Below are positions 22,548-32,360 of a stretch of 64,000 bases of DNA, piece after piece. Source of the stretch: Chlorocebus sabaeus (taxonomy: Eukaryota; Chordata; Mammalia; Primates; Cercopithecidae); NCBI RefSeq assembly GCF_047675955.1, contig NC_132927.1, positions 65,639,702-65,703,701 on the forward strand, read 5' to 3'. The position numbers were made by a program, and so were the translations under genes. The stretch's first letter is position 1; the number at the start of each line of letters is the position of its first letter. Below the pieces are notes generated by a model that saw only the letters and a list, made by a program, of their open reading frames with translations, had not been told where the DNA came from and did not search any database.

Positions 22548-22829
22548 GGTCCTACAGCTCCAATACTGGTACCCAGGATTCAGACTCACACCTCCCAGTT
22601 TTAGGAACCTTAAAAACCAGAGATGGGGTTTTCGGGGCTAAGGGATTTGGGCTGGGTCCTGTGGGATGGGTGGGGTGTTGATGATGGCCTAAGTCAAGTG
22701 TTCCACAGTCGAAAAGGAAGACCCCGGTGGGGGCTACAGGCACAGACTAGAGGAAGTTACCCCATCCGTAGTAAGAACACATACCTGGTTGGGCTGCACC
22801 TACCATCACTGCCTTGAGAAATCACCGCA

Positions 22830-22925
22830 TACGTGCAGCTCACTCCCCACCCCAGGTCTTAGTTTCCTCATCTATAAATTAGGTGCTGAGATGAAATCAT
22901 CCCAAAGGCCCATCATTCTATGCTT
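22830..22925 (+). repeat. MIR fragment
   Basis: Contains 'cttagtttcctcatctataa' and 'tgagatgaaatc', the central MIR core. Confidence 0.6.
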
Positions 22926-23089
22926 TGGGAACGTGTGATTACAGATTAATTAGAATACATGGGTCCTCATGTCTCCATCTCCTCCCCAGTTTATCAACAC
23001 AGCCAGCTTTCTGTTCTAGGCCAGTACCACGCATGTGTGGGGTCAGTGAGAAACACATCATTGTGCTTTCAAAGCGGAGCCCTTACTTG

Positions 23090-23313
23090 GCTGACATGGA
23101 CATTGGAGTCAGACAGACCTGGGTCCAAGTCTTGTTTCAATTTCCCAGCTGTGTGGATTTGGACAAAATATGTTAGTGCTCTGAGCTTCCAATTTTTCAT
23201 CCACAAATGGGAGTGACTTAATAATACCTGCTTCGCAAGATTGTTGTGAGGATTAAATGAGATAATATTGTGCTTTGCTTGGCACATAGTAGCAGTTCAA
23301 TAAATATCAGCTT
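23090..23313 (+). repeat. MIR SINE, nearly full length
   Basis: Well-preserved MIR: 'ggagtcagacagacctgggt', 'ttgttgtgaggattaaatga', 'ggcacatagtagcagttcaa'. An Alu truncates it at the right. Confidence 0.92.
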
Positions 23314-23316
23314 CTC

Positions 23317-23615
23317 GGGCCAGCCGCAGTGCTTCACACCTGTAATCCCAGCACTTTGGAAGGCAGAGGCGGGCGGATCACCTGAGGAGTTAGAGACCAG
23401 CCTGGCCAACATGGTGAAACTCTGTCTCTACTAAAAACACAGAAAATTAGCCTGGCATGGTGGCAGGTGCCTATAATCCCAGCTACTTGGGAGGCTGAGG
23501 CAGGAGAATCACTTGAACCCAGGAGGTGGAGGTTGCAGTGAGCCGAGACGGTGCCACTGCACTCCAGCCTGGGCAACAAGAGAGAAAATCCGTCTCAAAA
23601 AAAAAAAAAAAAAAA
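23317..23615 (+). repeat. Alu (AluS-like) inserted at the MIR 3' end
   Basis: Full-length sense Alu with an A-tail to 23615. The short motif atcagct of the MIR appears on both sides (about 23306 and 23614). Confidence 0.95.
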
Positions 23616-23645
23616 TCAGCTCTTGTTATTATGGTGGTAACAAAA

Positions 23646-24544
23646 TATTAAATAGCCAGCTTTCCTTGACACTGAGCTCCAAACCATTCAGTGCCTGCCC
23701 AGATGGAATAGGTGCTTGTCAAACTGTGAAATCATGCAGATTTCATCTAAAAACATTGCATATGACTATTTCCTTTCCATAGTCTGATGTTACTTTCCTT
23801 GGTCCAAAAGAAGTGTTTTGTTTCAGATGCATTAAGATGGTGGTGGAAATGGAAGGATCAAAATAGAACAAAGCAAAGAGCCGACCACTGGAGTAGTGCC
23901 AAGAGGGACATGGGACTTTGAGAAAGCCACTTGCTTTGAGTCATGTCTTTGTGCAGACTGAGAGATGCTCCAGCTGGTACGGCAGTCCAGGGCTTCCTAG
24001 AGAGGTCACTGCCCCAAAGGGCTTACCACCTGCCACTTCCTTCCTTGAGAAGGAGAGGCCCTGCCCTCCACACTGCATGGGGGCAGGACAGGGCAACAGC
24101 CTGACTTAGAGAATAAAACTGGAGTGGGCAGAGGTGGATAAGAGAAGGGTCTCCCTGGCTGGGACAGCTGGGCCTCTGAGGCCACTGTTCTCTCAGGGAT
24201 CCTTGAGCTCATGGTGGGAACTGGAGCGGATATGGTCCACTTCCTCGCCACCAAAAGACACCTGTAGCTTTATAGAGAGGTGACCTAGAGTTAGCACTCC
24301 TCATCAAGCTGTCATTCTGTCCAGCATATCCCATGGTCTTCCAGGATCTGGCAGGCTTGAAGGCTTCTCCTTGGAAACAGCCTAGGTTTATTTCACTATG
24401 AGTGCCCAGCTAATTCCCTGGGGCCCCTGAACACTGGCCTTGCATTTCTGCCCCCAGTGCACAAAGTAACTTCCCCTCCTGCCAAGACTGGCTCCTCCTC
24501 TACTCTGGACCTGGCTCTGGCTCAACTCCTCAGGGCCCAGCTGC
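23646..24544. other. Unique intronic sequence
   Basis: No recognised repeat. GC content rises toward the purine tract. No exon recognised. Confidence 0.5.
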
Positions 24545-24893
24545 CCCTAAAGGAGGAAGGAGAGAGGGAAAGAGGGAGGGACAACAGAGGAAAAGAAAGG
24601 GATGGAAAGAGAGGGGAAGAAAGAGAGAGAGGGAAAGAAAGAGGGAGAAAGAGGGAGGGGATGGGGGAGAAAGAGAGGGAGGGAGAGAGGTAAAAAGAGA
24701 GGGAGGAAAGGAGGAGGGAAAGGGTAAGAGGAAGAGGGAGGGAATGAGAAACAGGGGAAGGGAAGAGGGAGGGAGGAAGAAAGGGTGACAGAGAGAAGGG
24801 AAAAAAGGGAGATAGAGGGAGTGAAGGAAGGAGAGGAGGAGAGACAGAGAGGGAGAGAGGGAGGGAAGGAGGGAAAGAAGGAAGGCTGAGGTA
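24545..24893 (+). repeat. Polypurine (GGGA/GAGA)n tract
   Basis: About 350 bp almost wholly A and G on the plus strand, in irregular gggagagagg, gaaagagg and gagggagg words, with only rare pyrimidines. The long minus-strand Ser/Leu/Pro-rich frames here translate this tract and are not genes. Confidence 0.93.
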
Positions 24894-24949
24894 AGAGCTG
24901 ATACCCTCACAGCTGCAGCTTCCCCCATGTTTCCACAAAACTCATCCTC

Positions 24950-25256
24950 AGCCCCACTACCACCTCCAGCACCACCACCACCTCCACCACCTCCACCACC
25001 ACCTCCAGCACCACCACCACCTCCACCACCTCCACCACCACCACCACCACCTCCACCACCACCACCACCTCCACCACCTCCACCACCTCCACCACCACCA
25101 CCACCACCACCACCACCACCTCCACCACCTCCACCACCTCCACCACCACCACCACCTCCACCACCTCCACCACCACCACCACCACCACCTCCACCACCAC
25201 CACCACCTCCACCACCACCACCACCACCACCACCACCTCCACCACCACCACCACCA
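24950..25256 (+). repeat. (CCA/CCT)n trinucleotide array
   Basis: About 300 bp of mixed cca and cct triplets, often as ccacct hexamers. It gives a polyproline frame on plus and a Val/Glu frame on minus, both artefacts of the repeat. Confidence 0.96.
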
Positions 25257-25929
25257 GGCCAGAATGCAGACTTCAGTGGGTCACAAACCCATTCAAACTC
25301 CCGTGGGCCTAATGAAAAGTGGATCCTTGGGCCTGATTTTGAAGCAGGTCCCTGAACACTGCTTGTAAAGAGCTAACAGCACGGCTGTTGGGCAGGGCCC
25401 TGTGACACAAAGGCAGGGTGCTTTTCCTTAAGGTGGGAACCTCTAGAGGAACACAAACAAGAAGTGATTACAAAGGATTACACAAGCTGGCCAATGGGCT
25501 GCCGGACAACAGAGGACGAGAAAGATGAGCCCTGAGGGAGGAAGGGGTTAAAACTGCACACGCACACATGTGCACCAGCTCCTCCCGGGGCCCCATGCCC
25601 CTGAAGGCTCATGCCCTTGCTCAGGAAGCCCCTCCAGCTCCCACCTGGGCTATCCCCACGGGAACACCCCCACACCCCCAGCCTCTTAGAGACTGAGTTC
25701 TCGTTACCACACCTCCTCTGGCCTTCCCACCAAACCCCTGCATGGGGTCCAGAATCATGTGTCTCTTTCAAGATCATAAGAGACAAATACTACAAACTAA
25801 CCCATGACTATGTGCCCATGAGGGGCCAGAGGCAATGCCAGGACTTTCCCAGAGAACATTCGGGAAAGAATCCCCACGTGTATGTGGCTCCTAACAAGGG
25901 GATCAAGTGGTATGTTTCTTGTCTACACT
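25257..25929. other. Unique intronic sequence
   Basis: Moderately GC-rich. No repeat or exon recognised. Confidence 0.45.
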
Positions 25930-26110
25930 GCTAACCTGCTGTTACTGGGGACAAACCACTTGTCTTCTCAGATTCACAATCTCTTCATCTATATATTGGC
26001 AAAAATACCAACTTCTCCAAAAGTCATTTTGGGTTTAAATGCGATGATGACGTACACAATGTACCTAACACCATACTCAGCATGGGAAAGGCAGTTAATC
26101 CACTTAATTC
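25930..26110 (+). repeat. MIR fragment, diverged
   Basis: Contains 'gacaaaccacttgtcttctc', 'ctcttcatctatatattgg', 'gtttaaatgcgatgatgac' and 'cacaatgtacctaacacc' in MIR order. Confidence 0.55.
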
Positions 26111-26232
26111 TCCTCTCTGTCAAGGGATGTCACAGTAGAAGTTAGCTGGTACTAGCAGAAAAACAAATAGAACAGAGCCAAGTTATTCACTATGAACTTA
26201 TGGCCTCTGTTTCAAAATATATAGGGAAGGAA

Positions 26233-26383
26233 GGCCAGGTGCAGTGGCTCATGCCTGGTCACAGGACTTCCAGGAGGTTGAGATGGGAGGACTGCTTGAG
26301 CCTAAGAGGTCGAGGCTGCAGTCAGCTATGATCGAGCCACTGTACTCCAGCCTGGGTAACTGAACAAGACCCTGTCTTTAAAA
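26233..26383 (+). repeat. FRAM (free right Alu monomer)
   Basis: About 150 bp, a single Alu arm with the right-arm signature 'gaggctgcagtcagctatga' and its own 'ggccaggtgcagtgg' start. It has no left-arm body and no mid A-linker. This is a fossil monomer older than the dimeric Alu. Confidence 0.75.
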
Positions 26384-26417
26384 TATATATATATATACAC
26401 ACACATATATATGTATA
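26383..26417 (+). repeat. (TA)n(CA)n microsatellite
   Basis: Alternating at/ta, then ac, grown from the FRAM tail. Confidence 0.9.
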
Positions 26418-27068
26418 TTCTTCCATATCAAAATGTTTAGCAAGTGACTAATATCTGAAGGCCCTTCATTTTCTAAAATTCTATCGTTTACAATCTAATG
26501 ACATTGGGGAAATGTTTACACTTCAAAAGTTTAAAAAGAAAACCAGCCAAGTACATAAAAGAGGGAAGAAGAGAGGGAAAAAGAACAAAACTGATTACAA
26601 AGAATTTTTTTCTAGATACCTCATTGTCTGTTCCCATAACAAAACAGACAATTACTCCAGCAGTTTAGATTAAAAAAGAAAAAAAAAAAGATTGCCGTAA
26701 CAACCGTTAAAGTTGCAGTTTTATGTCCAACCTTGCTCTCTAACAGTTTTTGTTTGTTGTTGTTTTTTCAGAAGGAAAGATGGAAGGGAGAAGTTATCAT
26801 TTCTTTCTCAAGATCCTGGCCCCATGAGCCTCAGTGTAGCCCTAGTTCCTGACAGTAGCACCAACAGGCAGAGAAGAGGGGCTCCGGTGCCCTGCAGAGA
26901 GCACCAGGTTCTCTGGCATCAGGAGCTGGATACAGAGTCCCTGATAATCACAGCCACAGAATCAAACTCACCAACATATCCTCTAAATATCAGACAGGAA
27001 AAGGCTTCCCCTCCTGTACCTGTCTTACTATTATTTTACAGATGTATTCTAAAAGCCATAAAGCCATA

Positions 27069-27103
27069 AAGTGACACATAAAATCACTATTAGTGTGTCA
27101 CTT
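27069..27103. repeat. 10-bp perfect inverted repeat
   Basis: aagtgacaca and tgtgtcactt separated by 15 bp; could fold as a short hairpin. Confidence 0.85.
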
Positions 27104-27481
27104 ATATGATATTCAGACACCTGAGCTCTGTGATGACTTTAATGCCCCATAGGTCTTTCAGAAATCCGCCTCATATACCTCAGAACTCCCCTCCATCCAC
27201 AAGGGAACGCATGTGGAACAGGTGGAGAAGGAATTCTTTTAGGCCCATGGGTATAATGGTAAGGACTCTTGTAAATGCTGCTTCTGTAGCAGAGAAGTTG
27301 GACAGTATGTGTGCGTGCTTATGCATGGTTTGAATGGATGCAGGAAAAATCAATAATCTGCTTGCATCGACACCTAAATAAAACCAAAATAATCCCATGA
27401 TTTGCCTAAAACCAAATTAATCTCTAGGAAAAACCTGCTGTGGCAGAGTTGTGTGGGGGTGGGAATTATAAAAGAAAAGCA

Positions 27482-27513
27482 GAATTTCCCCGAGCTTGAA
27501 TTTCCCCGAGCTT
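27482..27513 (+). repeat. 16-bp exact tandem duplication
   Basis: gaatttccccgagctt occurs twice in a row. Confidence 0.97.
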
Positions 27514-28381
27514 CCGCTTTGCAGGAATCTCTGTTCCGTTACTCACTATTTTGAGAGAGCCCTGCTTCTTCCTCCTTCTCAGCACCAAACGTCAATGTCA
27601 TTTTCACAGTGGGGAGGGCTACAGGAAGCACACATCTGCAGTGTGTCACCTTCTGAAGCTGACAGATCTACTCAGTATTTGTTTGGGTTGAAAAGAGGTT
27701 TTTTTTTTTTTTTTTTTTTGTACTCTCTACACTATTGTTTCCCTAGTGCCAAAAGCAGTCGAGAGCTAGCACGCTAACAACGATCCATCATAAAATGATC
27801 ATGAAAACATCCAAAATATATTGACTTCGAAATACTGTCAAACTCTTCACTGCCAAGTTCTAATAAAGAAAACGAAACAGAAACACACCCCTCATACTCC
27901 AAGTCAGAAGGCCAAAGAGGTGGCATCTTTAAAATCACTATCTAGCTAAATCATTTTTATCCAACTAAATCCTGGGATTCTCCTAAATCAGTTTTACCAC
28001 TCTGTCTTGGGAGGGCCGGTAGCAAATAAAGGTTTAACTCTTATCCATCTGAAACCTCACGCTATGACATAGGCTGGCTAAAAAAGGGTAGAGGCACAGA
28101 AGCATTTTAAAAAACTTCAAACGCATGCAAAACACACAGGAAGCTAAAAAGCGGATCATTTTATATACTTCTAATAGCTGCCATGCTATGCCACTTCAAA
28201 GAGTCAAACTATTACTCAAATGAACTCAATATATTATGTGGCATGAAGCCATAAACTCACATGTACAAAGTACACATGGATAGATTTTAAAATTTAACAT
28301 GAAAGTTAAATAATTATTACACAAAAACATAAAGTAACTAGAATAACTAACATAAAGTTACTCTATAATAACTTTATTATA

Positions 28382-28690
28382 GGCTGGGCCCGGTGGCTCA
28401 TGCCCGTAATCCCAGCACTTTGGGAGGCCGAGCAGGTGGATCACAAGGTCAGGAGATCGAGACCATCCTGGCTAACACGGTGAAACCCCTTCTCTACTGA
28501 AAAATGCAAAAAACTTAGCCAGGCGTGGTGGCGGGCACTGTAGTCCCAGCTACTCGGGAGGCTGAGGCAGGAGAATGGCATGAACCCAGGAGGCGGAGCT
28601 TACAGTGAGCCGAGATCGCGCCACTGCACTCCAGCCTGGGCGACGGAGCGAGACTTTGTCTCAAAAAAAAAAAAAAGAAAAAAAAAAAAA
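28382..28690 (+). repeat. AluY
   Basis: Full-length sense AluY: 'gagatcgagaccatcctgg', 'ggcggagcttacagtgagcc', 'gcctgggcgacggagcg'. Target duplication aactttattata lies on both sides. It keeps generic AluY bases at the 5' end rather than the monkey-specific caagcc variant. Confidence 0.95.
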
Positions 28691-28702
28691 ACTTTATTAT
28701 AG

Positions 28703-30424
28703 AAAAAAATGCACATTTGAAAAGTTTTATTTGTCTCCCGATAGGAAACAGGAATGTACAATGATGTGGTAAACTTGTCTGGAACGTGGGCATGTTCCTC
28801 TTTTTTTTTGTAACAGTTGTTTGTATCATACCCACAATCTTACAGTCAAAATTGCATAAGCAAATTACAAAGAGGACAAATGGTAAAGTAAAAGACGTTA
28901 TATCGCCCTCCTCGTGCCTTTTTAAAAAAAAAGTTTGAAAGGCAAGCTGACAGTGCTAGTAGAGATGAGGGGAAATAAAATTCACCACTCATTGCATTTA
29001 CATAAATAATGTGTTTAAATACATAAATATTCATTTTTAAAGCTCAAGGCCTAGTAAAAGAATTTCTAAGCATACTGAATGAAGCGGAGGGGGAAGCTGA
29101 CAGCCAGCTCTAACTCCAGGCTGCATCTGGGCGCGCACTCCCTCCAGTACCTCCACTTTCTTTAAGGTGATTACCACGCTGCACACGGTAACAAACGAGT
29201 CAGGTTTTATGGACGGCAATAAAGGTAACGTGGGCCTGACACATGGATGCCCTTGGTTGGGTTACAACTGGCCCACCTACTGCCACTTTATCTTCTGGTT
29301 GTCCGTAGTTACTCATCTATTTTTAAATGTTCCAATGTGATCTTATCAAATTGGCACATAATTTGATCACCATATTTCCATAAGTGAAAGTTGTTGAAAG
29401 TGCCTGGCCAGGTAACAGTGACAGGGTATGTGTTCCAAGCCAGAGAGCTTCACAGTTATGATTTTTTTATTTTAATAAATAATCATGAGCCCTTCTCTCT
29501 CACTCTCTCTCTCAGTGAAACACACACACTGGGTTGTCTGGTGTTTGTTCTTGTAGAGTGGCCATTGGCCACGAGATCACCCGTCACCCACCCTCCCTAA
29601 TTTTCAACAGGCACCCTTCCTGGGAGTTCCTGGGTTGTGAGCCCGGCTTTTAGCCACAGCATCCAGCCAAGTGACACATCCACTTTTAAGGAGACACTGC
29701 CTCCACAGTGCCTCTCACTTCTAGTACAAGTACTCCAACCATGAAGGAGATCCCTTTCAACAAAGGGTGTCTAACACAGACTGCACCCTGTTGTGGCAGC
29801 ACCGGGCTCCAAAGATAAATCCGAAACCATCCCCGACCCACATGTGAGAAGCTGCAGGGACCAAATAACATTGTCAGTGTTACAGATTCCTTCAGCGTTC
29901 TTGGCAGCACTGGTTAAGATATGGATGAAGTGCCCTGGGACCAGAGGATGTGCCCGAGGTTGCCAGGGAGAGGACAGGGGTCCAGGGAAAACTGCAGGTA
30001 AGAGGCTGCCAGGCCAGTGCTCCAGCGGGAACAGAGGGTCAGGGAGACAGAATGGGGGTTGGAGGCAGAGGATAAATTAACACTGTGATTCGTGGGTAGG
30101 GGGACGGAGGAAAACATTAAAGAAACAGAAGTGGCAGCAACCACGTGGAAAAGGCACTGATGCCTGAGCTACCTGTCCCAGTGGCTGTCCAGACAGCCAG
30201 GGCTCAGCAAGGCGGCCTCCTGCCCCAGAAACCTCCCCTAGTCTCCCAGAGGCCTATGGTAGAGAATTTAAAAGGTAAATGACTCAACCCCAGCATCGTA
30301 TCTTCCTCAATACCAGCATCTCATGCTCCCCACAAATTGTGTTCCTGTGAGATCAAAAGGTGGGAGCTGCTGACCTCGGCAGGTGTGTGTCTACCTCAGA
30401 AACTGCTGAGTTCTACCATCAAAA
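28703..30424. other. Unique intronic sequence
   Basis: No recognised interspersed repeat. Short CT/CA run at 29492-29530. No exon recognised. Confidence 0.5.
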
Positions 30425-30434
30425 CTGAATCCCA

Positions 30435-30746
30435 GGCCGGGTACGGTGGCTCACGCCCATAATCCCAACACTTTGGGAGATCGAGGTGGGTGAATCACTT
30501 GAGGTGAGGAGTTCGAGACCAGCCTGACCAACATGGTGAAACCCCGTCTCTACTAAAAAAAACACAAAATAAGCCAGGCGTGGTGGCACATGCCTGTAAT
30601 CCCAGCTACTTGAGAAGCTGAGGCAGAAGAATCGCTTGAATCCAGGAGGTGGAGGTTGCAGTGAGCCAAGATCACCCCATTGCACTCCAGCCTGGACAAA
30701 AAGAGTGAAACTCTGTCTCAAAAAACAACAGCAAAAACAACAACAG
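30435..30746 (+). repeat. Alu (AluS-like), first of a tandem pair
   Basis: Sense Alu with a CAA-rich tail. Target duplication ctgaatccc at about 30426-30434 and 30747-30755. Confidence 0.95.
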
Positions 30747-30755
30747 CTGAATCCC

Positions 30756-31070
30756 CGGCCAGGAACAGTGGCTCACGCCTATAATCCCAGCACTTTGGGA
30801 GGCCAAGGAGGGAAGATCACCTGAGCCCAGGAGTTCAAGACCAGCCTGGGCAACATGGTGAAACCCCATCTCTAGAAAAAATGCAAAAAACATTAGCCGG
30901 GCCTGGTGGTGCATGCCTGTAGTCCCAGATACTCAGGAGGCTGAGATGGGAGGATCCCCTGAGCCCAGGGAGGTCAAGGCTGCAGTAAGCCATGATCGTG
31001 CCACTGCACTCCAGCCTGGGTGACAGAGTGGGGCCCTGTCTCAAAAAATAACAAATGAACAAAAGAAAAA
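30756..31070 (+). repeat. Alu (AluJ-like), second of a tandem pair
   Basis: Older sense Alu starting one target copy after the preceding Alu. It has 'gcccaggagttcaagacc' and 'aggctgcagtaagccatgat'. The younger Alu most likely inserted at its 5' edge. Confidence 0.94.
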
Positions 31071-31792
31071 CCTAAACGCCAGTCACTAAAGGATTCACCT
31101 CACCTACTACAGTGACCTAGATTTATACAGGGTCACAGGGCAACCAGGATAGCACACCTGTTTCTAAAGCCTTCTCAGCTCACCTGAGAACTCACTGCAA
31201 CCTGGGGCACAGAACACGAAGAACAGTCCTCCTGAGAGTCAACCCGAGGCTTGTCCAATTGATTAGTAACTAACAATTACACAGGGCAATGTGATAGCCA
31301 ACGAGAGGGCTGTGGGAGAGAAACTCCACCAGGGGTTAAGAGTTACTTGATTAGGAGACATAGGGGAAAAGATCCCTGGCTTAACAAACACTTTATACAG
31401 TGCGTTTCATCTGACATTGCAGAAGTGCCCTCTGGCCACCGTGTCGTGAGTCCTGAGCTGGGCCTCAGGAAGGACTCCTAGAGCCACTCTACCAATCTCC
31501 CTGGAGGAGGGGAGAGGCAGAGAAGCTCGATGCATTATCCAGGAACACACAGGGATGCTTCCCAACCACACTCTCAGACCATGCTTCCATTATTGATTAA
31601 GATTTCCAAAACCAGCCAGCTTTTGATTATCCATGCAGATTTTATACATAAGAAATTTTTAACTCATTCAGTATACTGCTGAGTCACCTGGCCTAAGTGT
31701 CAGTCCAGCATGGAACTTAGAATACGCACAAACAGTAGTAGTAGTAGTGATAGTAGCAGCACCAGCAGCACCAGCGGTAGTAACTATTCATA
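31071..31792. other. Unique intron ending in an AGT/AGC patch
   Basis: No repeat to 31730, then an imperfect (AGT)n(AGC)n triplet run at about 31733-31786. Confidence 0.5.
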
Positions 31793-32360
31793 TTAACTTA
31801 GAACTGACCATGTGCCAAGCACCAGCCTAAACATTTTACGTACATTATTTATTTCACTTAATTCTACCAACAAACCTAGAAGAGAGATAGTATATGTTAT
31901 GATCCTACAGATAAGGAAAGGGTATTGGTCCATACTCACGCTGCTGACAAAGACATACCCAAGACTGGGTAACTTATTTTTTTTAAAAAAGAAGTTTAAT
32001 GGACTCACATATTCTACATGGCTGGGGAGGCCTCAAAATCATGGCGGAAGGCAAAAGGCATGTCTTACATGGCAGCGAACAAGAGAGAATGAAGAGAGCT
32101 TGTGTAGGGAAACTCTCCTTTACAAACCCATCAGATCTCATAAGACTTACTCACTATCATGAGAACAACATGGGAAAGACCCGCCCTCACAATTCAATTA
32201 CCTCCCCCTGGGTCCCTCCCACAACACATGGGAATTATGGGAGCTACAATTCAAGATGAGATTTGGGTGGGGACACAGAGCCAAACCATATTAGCAAGTA
32301 AAGTTCAGACAAGTTAATGAATTTGTCTAAGGTGAAATGTAGGCAGTTGGATTCCGGAAT
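31793..32360 (-). repeat. MIR split by an MST LTR
   Basis: Left part (31793-31921): 'gaccatgtgccaagcacc', 'tatttatttcacttaattct', 'ctacagataaggaaag'. Right part (32294-32360): 'gacaagttaatgaatttgtc', 'aaggtgaaatgtaggcag'. The halves join across the LTR. Confidence 0.8.
31922..32293 (-). mobile_element. MST-type MaLR solo LTR
   Basis: Antisense ERVL-MaLR LTR with 'gacatacccaagactgggta', 'aatcatggcggaaggcaaaa', 'aattcaattacctccccctg' and 'gatttgggtggggacacag'. No internal retroviral sequence. It is the same family as 42606-42985 in opposite orientation. Confidence 0.88.

Larger units (their letters stand above)
26418..28369. other. Unique intron with small local repeats
   Basis: It holds a 10-bp inverted repeat (27069-27103), a 16-bp tandem duplication (27482-27513) and a T-run at about 27701-27719. 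No exon or interspersed repeat recognised. Confidence 0.5.

Noticed and set aside
24522..24938. Two overlapping 130-codon minus-strand Ser/Leu/Pro frames
   Set aside because: They are the complement of the polypurine tract; low-complexity translation only.
24927..25355. 142-codon plus-strand frame with about 100 prolines
   Set aside because: It is the translation of the CCA/CCT array; flanking codons look non-coding and all three-base frames stay open because of the repeat.
27701..27719. T-run as the tail of an antisense Alu
   Set aside because: The sequence that follows (gtactctctac) is not Alu; it is a plain homopolymer.
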